A DNA stretch of 64,000 bases from Leifsonia sp. Root112D2 (GCF_001424905.1 NZ_LMCU01000001.1:124001-188000); one strand, 5' to 3'. Positions 16,679 to 25,213 are shown, numbered from the stretch's first letter. A program made the numbers and translations. The notes: generated by a model not told the origin, from the letters alone.

Positions 16679-17627
16679 GGGCCCCCTCTATCTCCCGCAC
16701 CTCGTCGCTCGTGGCGCCGAGCCCGGCCAGCGACTCGACGTTCGCGCGGGGACGAGTGCGCCAGCCTTCTCGCCAGCCCCGCCGGAATCCGTCGCGCAGC
16801 ACGGCGCGGTCGTCAGAGCGCCGCACCGTGCGCAGCCAGCGCAGCACGCTCGAACCGCCATAGAGCAGCTTCTCCCCCGCACCGAGACTGCGTGAGGCGC
16901 GCAGCATCCAGAGCTTGTTGCGCACTTCGAAGTAGAAGCGCGGGCCGGGATCGGTGTCGGTGGAGCCGAGCACCCTGGTCTTGTGAACGACGACGCTCGA
17001 CGGCACGAAGACGCCGCGCCGACGTCGCAACAGACGAGTGGAGTATTCGAAGTCGTCGTTCCAGATGAAGTAGTCGGCGACGGGCAGTCCGGCCGCACGC
17101 ACGGCATCCGCTCGCATGAAGATGGAGACGAAAGAGGTACTGCGCACGGCGAGATTACCGCGCTCGGCGGCAGCAGCCCTCTCGCGCTTCGAAACGAACG
17201 GCTTCTCTCGCGGGGTGTTCATGGGGTGATCCTGACCGTCGGTCCAGATGACGCGGGATCCCGCGACCGCGAGGTCGGTGCCGTCGACGGCGACGAGCAA
17301 CTCCTGAAGCGCCGTTGGCGTGGGCACCGTGTCGTCGTCCATCGCCCAGATCCAGTCGGGCTCATGCTGCACCAGCGCCCGGGCGAAGCCCGCAGCGAAA
17401 CCGCCTGCACCGCCCGTGTTGCGCTCGAGCGTGACCAGATCGATCAGCTCGCCGGATGCGCGCGCAACATCCCCGGAACCGTCCGACGACGCATTGTCGA
17501 CGACCACGACTCGCGTGACGGGAACGCTCTGCGCCGCCAATGCTTCGAGAACCTCGGCCAATAGATCCCGGCGATTGTATGCGACCACGACGGCCACGAC
17601 CGAGGGCGTGGAGGTAAGAGGGGGCAT
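16671..17627 (-). CDS. GT2 glycosyltransferase, galactofuranosyl/rhamnosyl type (GlfT1/WbbL-like)
   Basis: 318 residues. VVAVVVAYNRRDLL near 10-23, VVVDNASSDGSG near 39-50, NTGGAGGFAAGFARAL near 70-85, WAMDDDTVPTP near 92-102 (DDD for metal and nucleotide), and FIWNDDFEYSTRL near 193-205 (general base region). The NTGGAGG plus DDD pattern is typical of mycobacterial GlfT1 and rhamnosyltransferase WbbL. ATG at 17627 was picked because homology begins there and AGGGG lies 11 nt upstream; a longer open frame would overlap rmlA. Located 34 nt downstream of rmlA, which suggests rhamnose as donor, but this is inference. Confidence 0.85.
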   Translation of the reverse strand: MPPLTSTPSVVAVVVAYNRRDLLAEVLEALAAQSVPVTRVVVVDNASSDGSGDVARASGELIDLVTLERNTGGAGGFAAGFARALVQHEPDWIWAMDDDTVPTPTALQELLVAVDGTDLAVAGSRVIWTDGQDHPMNTPREKPFVSKRERAAAAERGNLAVRSTSFVSIFMRADAVRAAGLPVADYFIWNDDFEYSTRLLRRRRGVFVPSSVVVHKTRVLGSTDTDPGPRFYFEVRNKLWMLRASRSLGAGEKLLYGGSSVLRWLRTVRRSDDRAVLRDGFRRGWREGWRTRPRANVESLAGLGATSDEVREIEGARG

Positions 17628-17661
17628 CCGCAAATTATCCCCTACTGCACCGGTGATCCGC

Positions 17662-18525
17662 TCAGCCAGAGAGCAACCCCTCCAGGTAGCGGCCGTATCC
17701 GCTCTTCGCGAGCGGTGAGGCGAGAGCCTGCAGCTGGGCGTCGTCGATCCAGCCGGAACGCCACGCCACCTCCTCGATGCAGCCGATCTTGAAACCCTGG
17801 CGGTCTTCGATGACACGAACGTAGTCGCTGGCCTGCATCATCGATTCGAAGGTTCCGGTGTCGAGCCAGGCCGTGCCGCGCTCGAGCACCTGAACCTGCA
17901 GACGATTCGCGTCGAGATAATGCTGGTTCACCGTGGTGATCTCGAGTTCGCCGCGCTCGCTCGGCGTGATCGACTTCGCGATCTGCACAACCTCGTTGTC
18001 ATAGAAGTAGAGGCCGGGCACCACGTAATTGCTCTTGGGAGCGGTTGGCTTCTCCTCGATCGAGATCGCCCGGCGATTGCCATCGAACTCGACCACGCCA
18101 TACGCCTCGGGGTTGCTCACGTGGTAGGCGAAGACGAGCGCGCCATCGATGTTCTGATGATTCTGCAGCGCGGTTCCGAGACCGGAACCGTGAAAGATGT
18201 TGTCACCGAGCACGAGTGCCACGCTCTCGTCGCCGATGAACTCCTCACCGATGACGAAGGCCTGGGCCAGCCCGTCTGGCGAAGGCTGCACGGCATACTC
18301 GAGCCGGATGCCGAGTTCGGAACCGTCGCCGAGAAGCGCCCGAAACTGCTCGTTGTACTCGGGTGTCGTGATCACCAGAATCTCGGTGATGCCCGCCATC
18401 ATGAGCGTCGACAGCGGGTAGTAGATCATGGGCTTGTCGTAGATCGGCATCAGCTGCTTGCTGATCCCCCGCGTGATGGGCCAGAGCCGGGATCCCGATC
18501 CGCCCGCCAGAATGATTCCGCGCAT
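17662..18525 (-). CDS. rmlA: Glucose-1-phosphate thymidylyltransferase
   Basis: 287 residues, the normal RmlA length. It makes dTDP-glucose from dTTP and glucose 1-phosphate, the first step to dTDP-L-rhamnose. Visible motifs: GGSGSRLWPITRGISKQLMP near 8-27 with the nucleotide-binding Arg and Lys, ALVLGDNIFHG near 105-115 with the metal Asp, and SIEEKP near 158-163. GGAG lies 6 nt before the ATG. The start follows the rmlC stop by 2 nt, so rmlC and rmlA form one minus-strand unit. Rhamnose is a common sugar of Microbacteriaceae wall polysaccharides. Confidence 0.96.
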   Translation of the reverse strand: MRGIILAGGSGSRLWPITRGISKQLMPIYDKPMIYYPLSTLMMAGITEILVITTPEYNEQFRALLGDGSELGIRLEYAVQPSPDGLAQAFVIGEEFIGDESVALVLGDNIFHGSGLGTALQNHQNIDGALVFAYHVSNPEAYGVVEFDGNRRAISIEEKPTAPKSNYVVPGLYFYDNEVVQIAKSITPSERGELEITTVNQHYLDANRLQVQVLERGTAWLDTGTFESMMQASDYVRVIEDRQGFKIGCIEEVAWRSGWIDDAQLQALASPLAKSGYGRYLEGLLSG

Positions 18526-18527
18526 GC

Positions 18528-19142
18528 CTAGCTCCGCTCGTCGTTCGTGAGTGTGGCGTAAAAGGCTCGGGTGTCTTCCCAGGTGGGCAGCAGACCGGAT
18601 GCCGCGGCGGCGGCCAGGCCCGGAGCATCCGTGTCCTTCGGCGACAGCAGCAGTTCGCCCGCCTCCGGTGGGAACCGCAGCGCGATATCGGGGTCGAGCG
18701 GGTTGATGCCGTGCTCGCGGCCCGGGTTGTAAACATCCGTCACGAGGTAGCTCACCGTGGCGTCGTCGGTGAGCGCGACGAAGCAGTGTCCAAGCCCCTC
18801 GGCCAGGTAGATCGCGCGGCGGTCGACGTCGTCGAGCAGCACGCTGTCCCACTGGCCGAAGGTCGGCGAGCCGACACGAATGTCGACCACGTAGTCGAGC
18901 ACGGCGCCGCGCGGGGCTGTCACGTACTTGGCCTGGCCGGGCGGGATGTCAGCAAAGTGGATGCCGCGCACGGAGCCCCGCCGCGACACCGAGGTGTTCG
19001 CCTGTCGCAGATTCAACGCATGCCCGACCGTCTCCTCGAGCCGATCGAAGCGGTACCACTCGAGAAACACGCCGCGATCGTCGGAGTGCTGCTGCGGCGT
19101 GATTTCCCAGGCGTCGGGCACGGACAATTCACGGATCTGCAC
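18528..19142 (-). CDS. rmlC: dTDP-4-dehydrorhamnose 3,5-epimerase
   Basis: 204 residues, a cupin epimerase acting third in dTDP-L-rhamnose synthesis. QANTSVSRRGSVRGIHF near 48-64 holds the catalytic His; RGAVLDYVVDIRVGSPTFGQW near 78-98 and YLVTDVYNPGREHGI near 132-146 are typical. GTG at 19142 has TAGACT exactly 7 nt upstream, suggesting a leaderless transcript that continues into rmlA. Divergent from the secreted nuclease gene at 19293. Confidence 0.95.
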   Translation of the reverse strand: MQIRELSVPDAWEITPQQHSDDRGVFLEWYRFDRLEETVGHALNLRQANTSVSRRGSVRGIHFADIPPGQAKYVTAPRGAVLDYVVDIRVGSPTFGQWDSVLLDDVDRRAIYLAEGLGHCFVALTDDATVSYLVTDVYNPGREHGINPLDPDIALRFPPEAGELLLSPKDTDAPGLAAAAASGLLPTWEDTRAFYATLTNDERS

Positions 19143-19149
19143 GCGAGGC

Positions 19150-19155
19150 AGTCTA
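19150..19155 (-). promoter_or_regulatory. Predicted -10 box for leaderless rmlC-rmlA mRNA
   Basis: TAGACT, 7 nt, then GTG of rmlC. No ribosome-binding sequence is present between them. Confidence 0.45.
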
Positions 19156-19292
19156 TCGGCCCGGCGAACGGCCTCATCAGCGGAGCCTCACCAAGTCCTC
19201 CGCCACCTGTGTCACCACCATTGGGGCGAGACGCACTAGCCAGGTAGGCAATAGTTTCGAAGTGCTCCTCATACCCGCTTCGAGAGGTACCC

Positions 19293-21071
19293 GTGCGCAC
19301 GCTGACTTCCCTTGTGATCGCCCCTGCGCTGATACTGTCGGCCCTCGCTCTGGCTCCGGTGGAGGGCGCATCAGCCTCTCCCATCGAAACGACGGCCGCA
19401 CAGTTGCTCGCCGAACTGACCACGGCAGCACCCAGCACCGTGCCATATTCCCGCACCCAGTTCGTGCACTGGGTTGATGCTGACAACAACGGATGCGACA
19501 CTCGCGGCGAGGTTCTCATTCGCCAGTCGACGACGCCGGTCGTGCGCACGTCGAGTTGCACCGTCACCAGCGGACGTTGGGACTCGTGGTACGACGGTGC
19601 GACCTGGACGGCAGCATCCGACGTGGATATCGACCATTTTGTTCCGCTGAGCGAGGCCTGGAAGTCCGGTGCATACGGTTGGACCGCCGCCCAGCGACAG
19701 GCGTATGCCAACGATCTCGACTTTCCGCTGAGCCTCGTTGCCGTCACCGACAACGTCAACCAGTCCAAGAGCGATTCCGATCCCGCCACATGGCTCCCGC
19801 CATTGAGCAGCACGTGGTGCAGATACGCGACCGACTGGGTGCTCGTGAAGTACCGCTGGCACCTGAGCGTCGACACCACCGAACGCGCCAAACTCAACTC
19901 CCTTCTCGCCCACTCCTGTGGCAGTGCGACGGTCGCTACTCCGACGCGTGCATCCGTGAGCGCTGTGGTCGCAGCACCGTCGGTACAGCGGCTCTCCGGG
20001 GCGGATCGTTATGCGACGGCCGTGAGCATCTCCCGCCAGTACCCGGCAGGGGTGCCCGTCGTGTACATCGCAACAGGTGCCAACTTTCCGGATGCTCTCA
20101 GCGCAGCACCCGCTGCCGCGCTCCAGGGCGGTCCGCTCCTCCTGACCGCCCCGACGAAGCTTCCCGACACTGTGATAACCGAGATCAAGCGGCTATCCCC
20201 GCAGAAAATCATTGTTGTCGGCGGAACCGGTGCCGTATCGGCGTCCGTCTACTCCCAACTTTCGAAACTCACGGCGTCGATTCGGCGCGACTCGGGGGCA
20301 GATCGCTACGCGACATCACAGACCATCAATCGAGCGGCCTTTTCGGCCGGTAGCGCACGAATGGCGTACGTCGCGACGGGCAGCAATTTTCCGGATGCTC
20401 TCAGCGCCTCGGCTGCGGCCGCTAGCAGCGGTTCACCCGTGATGCTGGTGGCAGGCACAGGAACCGCGGCGGGAGCGGCAACCACCACGCTGATGAAGCA
20501 GCTCGGAGTCTCGAGCGTGCGCATCGCCGGTGGCACGGGTGCCGTCTCCGCACGCGTGGAGAGCTCGCTTCGCGCGGCGTCAGGGGTGACCTCTGTCTCG
20601 CGTCTAGCCGGAGCAGACAGGTACACAACGTCGAGCGCGATCAATCGCACAGCGTTCGCGACCGCGTCGACCGTCTACTTCGCGGTGGGAACGAACTTCG
20701 CCGACGCGCTCGCGGGTGCAGCGCTCGCCGGCCGCAACGGCGCCCCGCTGTATGTCGTTCCCGCAACGTGCGTTCCCGCCGATGTGATAGCCGATCTCAA
20801 TGCACGCGGAACATCCAGCCGGGTCCTCCTCGGCGGCACCGGTGCTCTGGGAGCCGGCGTGGCGAGCCTCACCCCCTGCGCCGTGCCCAAACCCCCGGTC
20901 AAGCCGACGCCGCCTCCCGTCAAGCCGACCAAGCCGGGCGACAAGAACTGCAGCGACTTCCCCAACCAGGCAGCGGCGCAGTCGTGGTTCAACACGTATT
21001 TCCCGTATTACGGCGACATTGCCCGCTTGGATTCCGACGGCGATCGCATCGCGTGCGAAAGCCTGAAGTAA
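19293..21071 (+). CDS. Secreted HNH nuclease with three CWB2 repeats and Excalibur domain
   Basis: 592 residues. GTG start with AGAGG 6 nt upstream; signal peptide about 1-28 (cleavage near ASA). Residues about 30-205 form an HNH-type nuclease of the DUF1524/GmrSD C-terminal class: DVDIDHFVPLSEAW near 110-123 supplies the catalytic His, and AVTDNVNQSKSDSDPATWLPP near 150-170 the Asn and later residues. Three CWB2 repeats follow (SGADRYATA near 230, SGADRYATS near 335, AGADRYTTS near 440), then a Pro/Lys-rich linker and a C-terminal Excalibur domain with the calcium loop DSDGDRIACE. Predicted to be a wall-held extracellular DNase, for example for nutrient DNA, defence or biofilm turnover. Substrate not shown. 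Confidence 0.88.
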   Translation: MRTLTSLVIAPALILSALALAPVEGASASPIETTAAQLLAELTTAAPSTVPYSRTQFVHWVDADNNGCDTRGEVLIRQSTTPVVRTSSCTVTSGRWDSWYDGATWTAASDVDIDHFVPLSEAWKSGAYGWTAAQRQAYANDLDFPLSLVAVTDNVNQSKSDSDPATWLPPLSSTWCRYATDWVLVKYRWHLSVDTTERAKLNSLLAHSCGSATVATPTRASVSAVVAAPSVQRLSGADRYATAVSISRQYPAGVPVVYIATGANFPDALSAAPAAALQGGPLLLTAPTKLPDTVITEIKRLSPQKIIVVGGTGAVSASVYSQLSKLTASIRRDSGADRYATSQTINRAAFSAGSARMAYVATGSNFPDALSASAAAASSGSPVMLVAGTGTAAGAATTTLMKQLGVSSVRIAGGTGAVSARVESSLRAASGVTSVSRLAGADRYTTSSAINRTAFATASTVYFAVGTNFADALAGAALAGRNGAPLYVVPATCVPADVIADLNARGTSSRVLLGGTGALGAGVASLTPCAVPKPPVKPTPPPVKPTKPGDKNCSDFPNQAAAQSWFNTYFPYYGDIARLDSDGDRIACESLK

Positions 21072-21159
21072 CGGAGTAACGCGATCGCCGATGCCGACCA
21101 TTTACGAGTCCCGGTAGACTCGCGGGGCATACGCTCCTGAGGAATGGTCAGCACCCGAA

Positions 21160-22146
21160 ATGAAGATTCTCGTCACCGGCGGCGCCGGTTTCATCGGCTC
21201 CAACTTTGTGCGGCGCACGCTGCAGGATGCCTACCCCGGCCTCGACGGCGCCGAGGTCGTGGTGCTCGATGCGCTCACCTATTCGGGCAATCTCGAGAAT
21301 CTCGCCCCAGTGGCGGATTCGCCCCGGTACAGCTTCGTGAAGGGTGACATCCGCGACGGCGCCCTGCTCGACCGGCTCTTCCCCGAGGTGGATGCGGTGG
21401 TGCATTTCGCGGCGGAATCGCACGTCGACCGCTCGGTGCGCGACGCATCCGTATTCGTAGAGACCAACGTGCTCGGCACGCAGCAGCTGCTGGACGCCGC
21501 GCTGCGCAGCAACCTGGCGCGCTTCGTGCACGTCTCCACCGACGAGGTGTACGGGTCCATCGCCGAGGGCTCGTGGGCCGAGGACCGCCCGCTCGAGCCG
21601 AACTCGCCGTATTCGGCGTCCAAAGCAGGCAGCGATCTGCTCGCCCGCAGTTATCACCGCACGCACGGGCTCAACGTCTCGATCACGCGCTGCTCCAACA
21701 ACTACGGCCCGTACCACTTCCCCGAGAAAGTCATCCCGCTGTTCGTCACCAATCTCATCGACGACAGGCACGTGCCCCTCTACGGCGAGGGCAACAACAT
21801 TCGCGACTGGCTGCACGTCGACGACCACTGCCGGGGCATCGCTCTGGTGCTGGTGGGCGGTCGCGCCGGCGAGATCTACAACATCGGCGGCGGCACCGAG
21901 CTGACGAACAAAGAACTCACCCAGCTGCTGCTGGATGCCACGGGCAAGGACTGGTCGTACGTCGACCGGGTTGCCGACCGGCTCGGTCACGACCTGCGCT
22001 ATTCCGTGGACATCTCCAAGATCAGCGCCGAGCTGGGCTATGCGCCGCAGGTGCCGTTCGAGCAGGGGCTCGCCGACGTCGTGCAGTGGTATCGGGACAA
22101 TCGCGCCTGGTGGGAGCCGCTGAAGGCCCGGGCCGCGCTCGGCTGA
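21160..22146 (+). CDS. rmlB: dTDP-glucose 4,6-dehydratase
   Basis: 328 residues. NAD motif GGAGFIGSNFV near 7-17, STDEVYGS near 126-133 with catalytic Thr/Asp/Glu, YSASKAGSD near 150-158 with the Tyr-Lys pair, and TRCSNNYGPYHFPEK near 175-189. It converts dTDP-glucose to dTDP-4-keto-6-deoxyglucose, step two of dTDP-rhamnose synthesis. Monocistronic-looking, 88 nt after the nuclease gene. Upstream lie two TANNNT boxes (TAGACT and TACGCT, about 21115-21136), but neither fits a leaderless start at this ATG, so a short leader is likely. Confidence 0.95.
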   Translation: MKILVTGGAGFIGSNFVRRTLQDAYPGLDGAEVVVLDALTYSGNLENLAPVADSPRYSFVKGDIRDGALLDRLFPEVDAVVHFAAESHVDRSVRDASVFVETNVLGTQQLLDAALRSNLARFVHVSTDEVYGSIAEGSWAEDRPLEPNSPYSASKAGSDLLARSYHRTHGLNVSITRCSNNYGPYHFPEKVIPLFVTNLIDDRHVPLYGEGNNIRDWLHVDDHCRGIALVLVGGRAGEIYNIGGGTELTNKELTQLLLDATGKDWSYVDRVADRLGHDLRYSVDISKISAELGYAPQVPFEQGLADVVQWYRDNRAWWEPLKARAALG

Positions 22147-22170
22147 GCTACCACGGTTGATAAGGACTCT

Positions 22171-22202
22171 CTCATCTGCGTCTCGTCGTCGCCTCATCTG
22201 CG
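22171..22202 (+). repeat. Direct repeat CTCATCTGCG with 22 bp period
   Basis: CTCATCTGCG occurs at 22171-22180 and again at 22193-22202, two helical turns apart, in the gap before the small secreted protein gene. A partial inverted match (GACGAG and GACGCAG) follows at about 22205-22221. It could be an operator or a structured leader. No known regulator site was recognised. Confidence 0.35.
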
Positions 22203-22262
22203 CTGACGAGAGTAGACGCAGCAGGGAGCAACTACCCCTGCGGGAATGAGAGTCGAAACGTA

Positions 22263-22784
22263 ATGAAGATATCTACCAAGATCATCGTGACTTCCGCGGC
22301 GAGCATCCTCGGCGTCGCACTGGCAACCGGCGGCGCCTACGCGGCCACGGGTTCACTTTCCGTCGCGGATGCCCCGGGTCAGGTACTGCAGACCAGCGGC
22401 GTCGGCCCGGCGGCCGACCACGCGAGCGATACGGCGAAGAAGCACGCCAACGAGCACGCGAAGGGTATTTTCGGCACGCCCACGGCGATTCCGACCGCCG
22501 CACCGACCACCGTTCCGGGTGCCTCAGCGGATGCCACGGCTGACGCCACGGCGAACTCGAAGAGCGCCCAGGGCACGGCTTCGTCGAGCAACACGGCCAC
22601 CCCGGTGCCCCCGAGCATCGCGTCGAAGGAGGCTTCCACCGTGAAGGGCAACCTCACGGGCAAGGAGATCTCCGCGTGGGCACACGCCAAATCCTCCGCC
22701 ACATCCTCCGTCGAGACCGTGGCACCGACCGCCCCGATTTCGGTGGGTGTCGACGCACACGCGTCGGCGAAGGCCGGCCACTAG
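22263..22784 (+). CDS. Small secreted Ala/Thr/Ser-rich protein of unknown function
   Basis: 173 residues. A signal peptide is clear (basic start, hydrophobic 8-24, cleavage near AYA at about 28). The mature part is low in complexity: a His/Lys patch (HASDTAKKHANEHAKGIFG), a Thr/Pro/Ala stretch (TAIPTAAPTTVPGASADAT), and a repeated AHAKS/AHASAK theme at the end, ending KAGH. No membrane anchor, lipobox or sorting signal is visible. Third codon positions show the same GC bias as neighbours, supporting a real gene. GAGAG lies about 11 nt before the ATG and a strong terminator follows. Function not recognised. Confidence 0.7.
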   Translation: MKISTKIIVTSAASILGVALATGGAYAATGSLSVADAPGQVLQTSGVGPAADHASDTAKKHANEHAKGIFGTPTAIPTAAPTTVPGASADATADATANSKSAQGTASSSNTATPVPPSIASKEASTVKGNLTGKEISAWAHAKSSATSSVETVAPTAPISVGVDAHASAKAGH

Positions 22785-22795
22785 GCCGCTCAAAC

Positions 22796-22817
22796 CTGCC
22801 CGTCCCTAGACGGGCAG
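22796..22817. terminator. Bidirectional hairpin between convergent genes
   Basis: CTGCCCGTC, loop CCTA, GACGGGCAG: a perfect 9 bp stem between the secreted protein gene (+) and the response regulator gene (-). No T-run follows, as is common in high-GC actinobacteria. Confidence 0.7.
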
Positions 22818-22861
22818 ACGGGCCGGGTTGCGTGCTTCGGGTGCGCGCATCCCGGCCATTC

Positions 22862-23518
22862 TTATCTCAGCCGGTATCCCATGCCACGCACCGTCTCGAT
22901 GCGCTCGGCACCGATCTTGGCGCGCAGATAACGAATGTATACCTCGACCACATTCGAGCCGGGGTCGAAATCGAGCCCCCAAACCCGACTGAGCAGTTGC
23001 TCCCTGCTGAGCACTTGGTCGGGGTGTCGCATGAACTCCTCGGCGAGGGCGAACTCCCGGGCGGAAAGATCGATCATCATGCCGTCGACGGCGATGCGTC
23101 GGGTCTTCATATCGAGTTCGAGACCACGAGCCTGCACCGTTCCGGCGTCAAGCGGGCGGGAGTCCTTGAGACGCAGTCGTACCCGTGCCAGAAGCTCATC
23201 GAATCGGAACGGCTTCGACATGTAGTCGTTGGCACCACTCTCCAGGCCACGCACGGTGTCACCGGCAGAGTCTCGCGCGGTCAACACGATGACGGCAATC
23301 GGGTTGCCCTCCCCACGCAGCGTCTCGAGAATCTCGAAGCCATCACGGCCGGGCAGCCCCACGTCCAGGATCAGCAGCTCATACGCCCCGCTCTGCGCCT
23401 CGGCGAGCGCGGTCACACCGTCGGCGGCCGTGCTGACGGTGAATCCGGCCGCGCGCAGGCCCTTCTCCACGAACGACGCGATGCGATCCTCGTCTTCGGC
23501 AACCAGAATCCTTACCAT
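22862..23518 (-). CDS. OmpR-family response regulator
   Basis: 218 residues. Receiver domain at 1-115: acidic DED near 9-11, phospho-acceptor Asp in LILDVGLPG near 50, Thr in VLTARD near 78, Lys in SKPF near 100. A C-terminal winged helix-turn-helix of the OmpR/PhoB type follows (LLSRVWGLDFDPGSNVVEVY, then VRGMGYRLR at the end). The start overlaps the end of the kinase gene by 7 nt, so the two are coupled partners. Target genes are unknown; the divergent rmlD promoter region is a natural candidate. Confidence 0.93.
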   Translation of the reverse strand: MVRILVAEDEDRIASFVEKGLRAAGFTVSTAADGVTALAEAQSGAYELLILDVGLPGRDGFEILETLRGEGNPIAVIVLTARDSAGDTVRGLESGANDYMSKPFRFDELLARVRLRLKDSRPLDAGTVQARGLELDMKTRRIAVDGMMIDLSAREFALAEEFMRHPDQVLSREQLLSRVWGLDFDPGSNVVEVYIRYLRAKIGAERIETVRGMGYRLR

Positions 23519-25026
23519 GGGTGTTCTCCTCCCCCGGCTTCGAGCGGTTCGTCCGCGCTCCGCACGGTGTCACGCAGGGGAATCCTGATCGTGAAGGTCG
23601 ATCCTTCTCCCACAGCGCTGGAGAGCAGGACAGTGCCGTCGTGCGCCTCGGCGATGGCAGAGACTATCGAGAGTCCGAGACCGGACCCCTCTGCTCCCCG
23701 GCTCGACTCGAGCCGGCCGAATCGTTCGAAGATGCGTTCCTGGGCTTCCTGGGGAATGCCGGGGCCGACATCCGTCACCGAGAGGTGCAGCCAGTCGCCA
23801 GTGCGGCTGGGTACCACGGCTCCGCCGATGGTGATCTGTGCGCTTGGGCTCGAGTATTTGGCCGCGTTGCCGGCGAGCTGCAGCCAGGCCTGAGTGATAC
23901 GGCGGGCGTCGACGGATGCCCGCGTGCCGGTCGGTGCGACGGTCCGCCAGTCTCGCTCGGGGTCGAGAGCCACGGCCTTGGCCGAGACCGCCTCGGTCAG
24001 CTCGCCCATGTCGACGAGGGCGAGGTCGACGAAATGGGGGGCGCGCGACTCCGCAAGGAGCGATATCTCTGAAACCAGAGTGCTCATACGGTCCAGTTCG
24101 TCGATCGCGAGCGCGCGCGTGACGTTCAGCTCATCGACATTGCGTGTGTCCAGCAGCTCCAGATGGCCACGGATGATGGTGAGAGGCGTCTTCAATTCGT
24201 GGCCGACATCGTCGATCAGGCGACGCTGGCCGGTGAATGCACTCTCGAGTCGGTCGAACATGCCGTTGATCGTTCGGGTGAGTTCGGAGATGTCGTCATG
24301 CCCGTTGACGACGATGCGGTCGGAAAGGTCGGCGCCGGTCTTGGCCGCTGCCGCCTCACGCAGAAGCCTGATCGGTGCCAGCAGCCTACCCGCGACAAAC
24401 CAGAACACCGCGCCGACGAGCACGAGGGCGGCGAGAGCCACGAGAATGTAGGTCTGGAACGATTGGGCGACCGAGCCCAGCCTCGCATCAAGGTCGTATG
24501 CCGCGACGTAGAGGCCCGCCTTCGAGTCGCCGGCGACGCGAACCGGCACTATGACGTAGCGCAGCGTGCCGAGCGCACTCCTCGCCGTGCCGCGAACCAC
24601 GTGTGTCGCATCCGCCTCCGCGACGATCCGTTTCATGAATGCCGAATCCTTCTCCATGTGAAAAGGCATCGAGACGGCAGGCACAAGGGCCGGCGCGTCA
24701 TCGATGAACCCGAGCACGCCCTCGTTCGCGTCAGGGATGATCTGCTGCATCGCGACACGCAGAACGCCCTCCACCGTCGTCGGGGCCTCTGCGGAGGTCT
24801 TGCCCGCCGCTATCGCGCGCAGTTCGGGCACCGTGTGCATGAGCTCGTCATCCACCGCCGACAGCACCCTCTCGCGCTGCACGAGATAGGAGGCGACACC
24901 TGCGGCAGCAAGGCCTATCGCGGTGGCGGCGAGAATCGCCGCCAGGATGCGCGAACGCACCGAAAGGGTGCGGCGCGGCCGCTCGGCGGCGTCGGACCGA
25001 CGACGACTCGTGCGGTATCGGGACAT
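23512..25026 (-). CDS. Sensor histidine kinase (HisKA type)
   Basis: 504 residues from the ATG at 25026. First membrane helix near 25-48, an extracytoplasmic sensor of about 130 residues, second helix near 190-212, HAMP to about 265, H-box DVGHELKTPLTI near 275, N-box LAGNAAKYS near 395, and GSGLGLSIV near 457. Start choice is open. The 25026 ATG has GATAAT 6 nt upstream (leaderless pattern). An in-frame ATG at 25086 has a strong AAGGGGG 5 nt upstream and would add 20 residues. The signal sensed is unknown; the location in a wall-glycan cluster suggests an envelope signal. Confidence 0.9.
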   Translation of the reverse strand: MSRYRTSRRRSDAAERPRRTLSVRSRILAAILAATAIGLAAAGVASYLVQRERVLSAVDDELMHTVPELRAIAAGKTSAEAPTTVEGVLRVAMQQIIPDANEGVLGFIDDAPALVPAVSMPFHMEKDSAFMKRIVAEADATHVVRGTARSALGTLRYVIVPVRVAGDSKAGLYVAAYDLDARLGSVAQSFQTYILVALAALVLVGAVFWFVAGRLLAPIRLLREAAAAKTGADLSDRIVVNGHDDISELTRTINGMFDRLESAFTGQRRLIDDVGHELKTPLTIIRGHLELLDTRNVDELNVTRALAIDELDRMSTLVSEISLLAESRAPHFVDLALVDMGELTEAVSAKAVALDPERDWRTVAPTGTRASVDARRITQAWLQLAGNAAKYSSPSAQITIGGAVVPSRTGDWLHLSVTDVGPGIPQEAQERIFERFGRLESSRGAEGSGLGLSIVSAIAEAHDGTVLLSSAVGEGSTFTIRIPLRDTVRSADEPLEAGGGEHPW

Positions 25027-25069
25027 CAGTCGATTATCCCGCCCAGCCCACCACAACCGGGCAGCCGAC

Positions 25070-25087
25070 GATGAGACTCTTCTCATC
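25070..25087. promoter_or_regulatory. 18 bp inverted repeat upstream of the kinase gene
   Basis: GATGAGA, spacer CTCT, TCTCATC: perfect 7 bp arms. It lies 44 bp before the 25026 start of the kinase-regulator operon, a typical operator position, for example for autoregulation. Confidence 0.4.
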
Positions 25088-25117
25088 GAAACCCCCTTAC
25101 CCGAATCTGAGTTCCGC

Positions 25118-25169
25118 GGGGTTGCGCCGTTCCGCGTGGGGCGTGCCTCCCGCGGAACGGCGCAACCCC
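25118..25169. repeat. Long inverted repeat in the kinase/rmlD divergent gap
   Basis: GGGGTTGCGCCGTTCCGCG (25118-25136) is exactly repeated in reverse complement at 25151-25169, with a 14 nt loop. It ends 32 bp before the predicted rmlD -10 box. Too stable for a simple operator; it could insulate the two divergent units or be a mobile palindrome. Confidence 0.6.
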
Positions 25170-25201
25170 CGCGCGGCGGGCTTCGTTCCCGATGCGCCCA
25201 G

Positions 25202-25207
25202 TACGCT
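25202..25207 (+). promoter_or_regulatory. Predicted -10 box for leaderless rmlD mRNA
   Basis: TACGCT, 6 nt (GAGGAG), then ATG. The GAGGAG touches the ATG and so cannot work as a normally spaced ribosome site. Confidence 0.45.
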
Positions 25208-25213
25208 GAGGAG

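Noticed and set aside
1..19142. Glycan cluster as a recently acquired island
   Set aside because: Codon use, GC bias and the CGGATGC word look the same as in the conserved housekeeping part; no flanking repeats, tRNA or integrase.
19293..21071. Secreted HNH protein as part of a GmrSD restriction system
   Set aside because: It has a signal peptide and wall-binding repeats and no GmrS-like partner, so it acts outside the cell.
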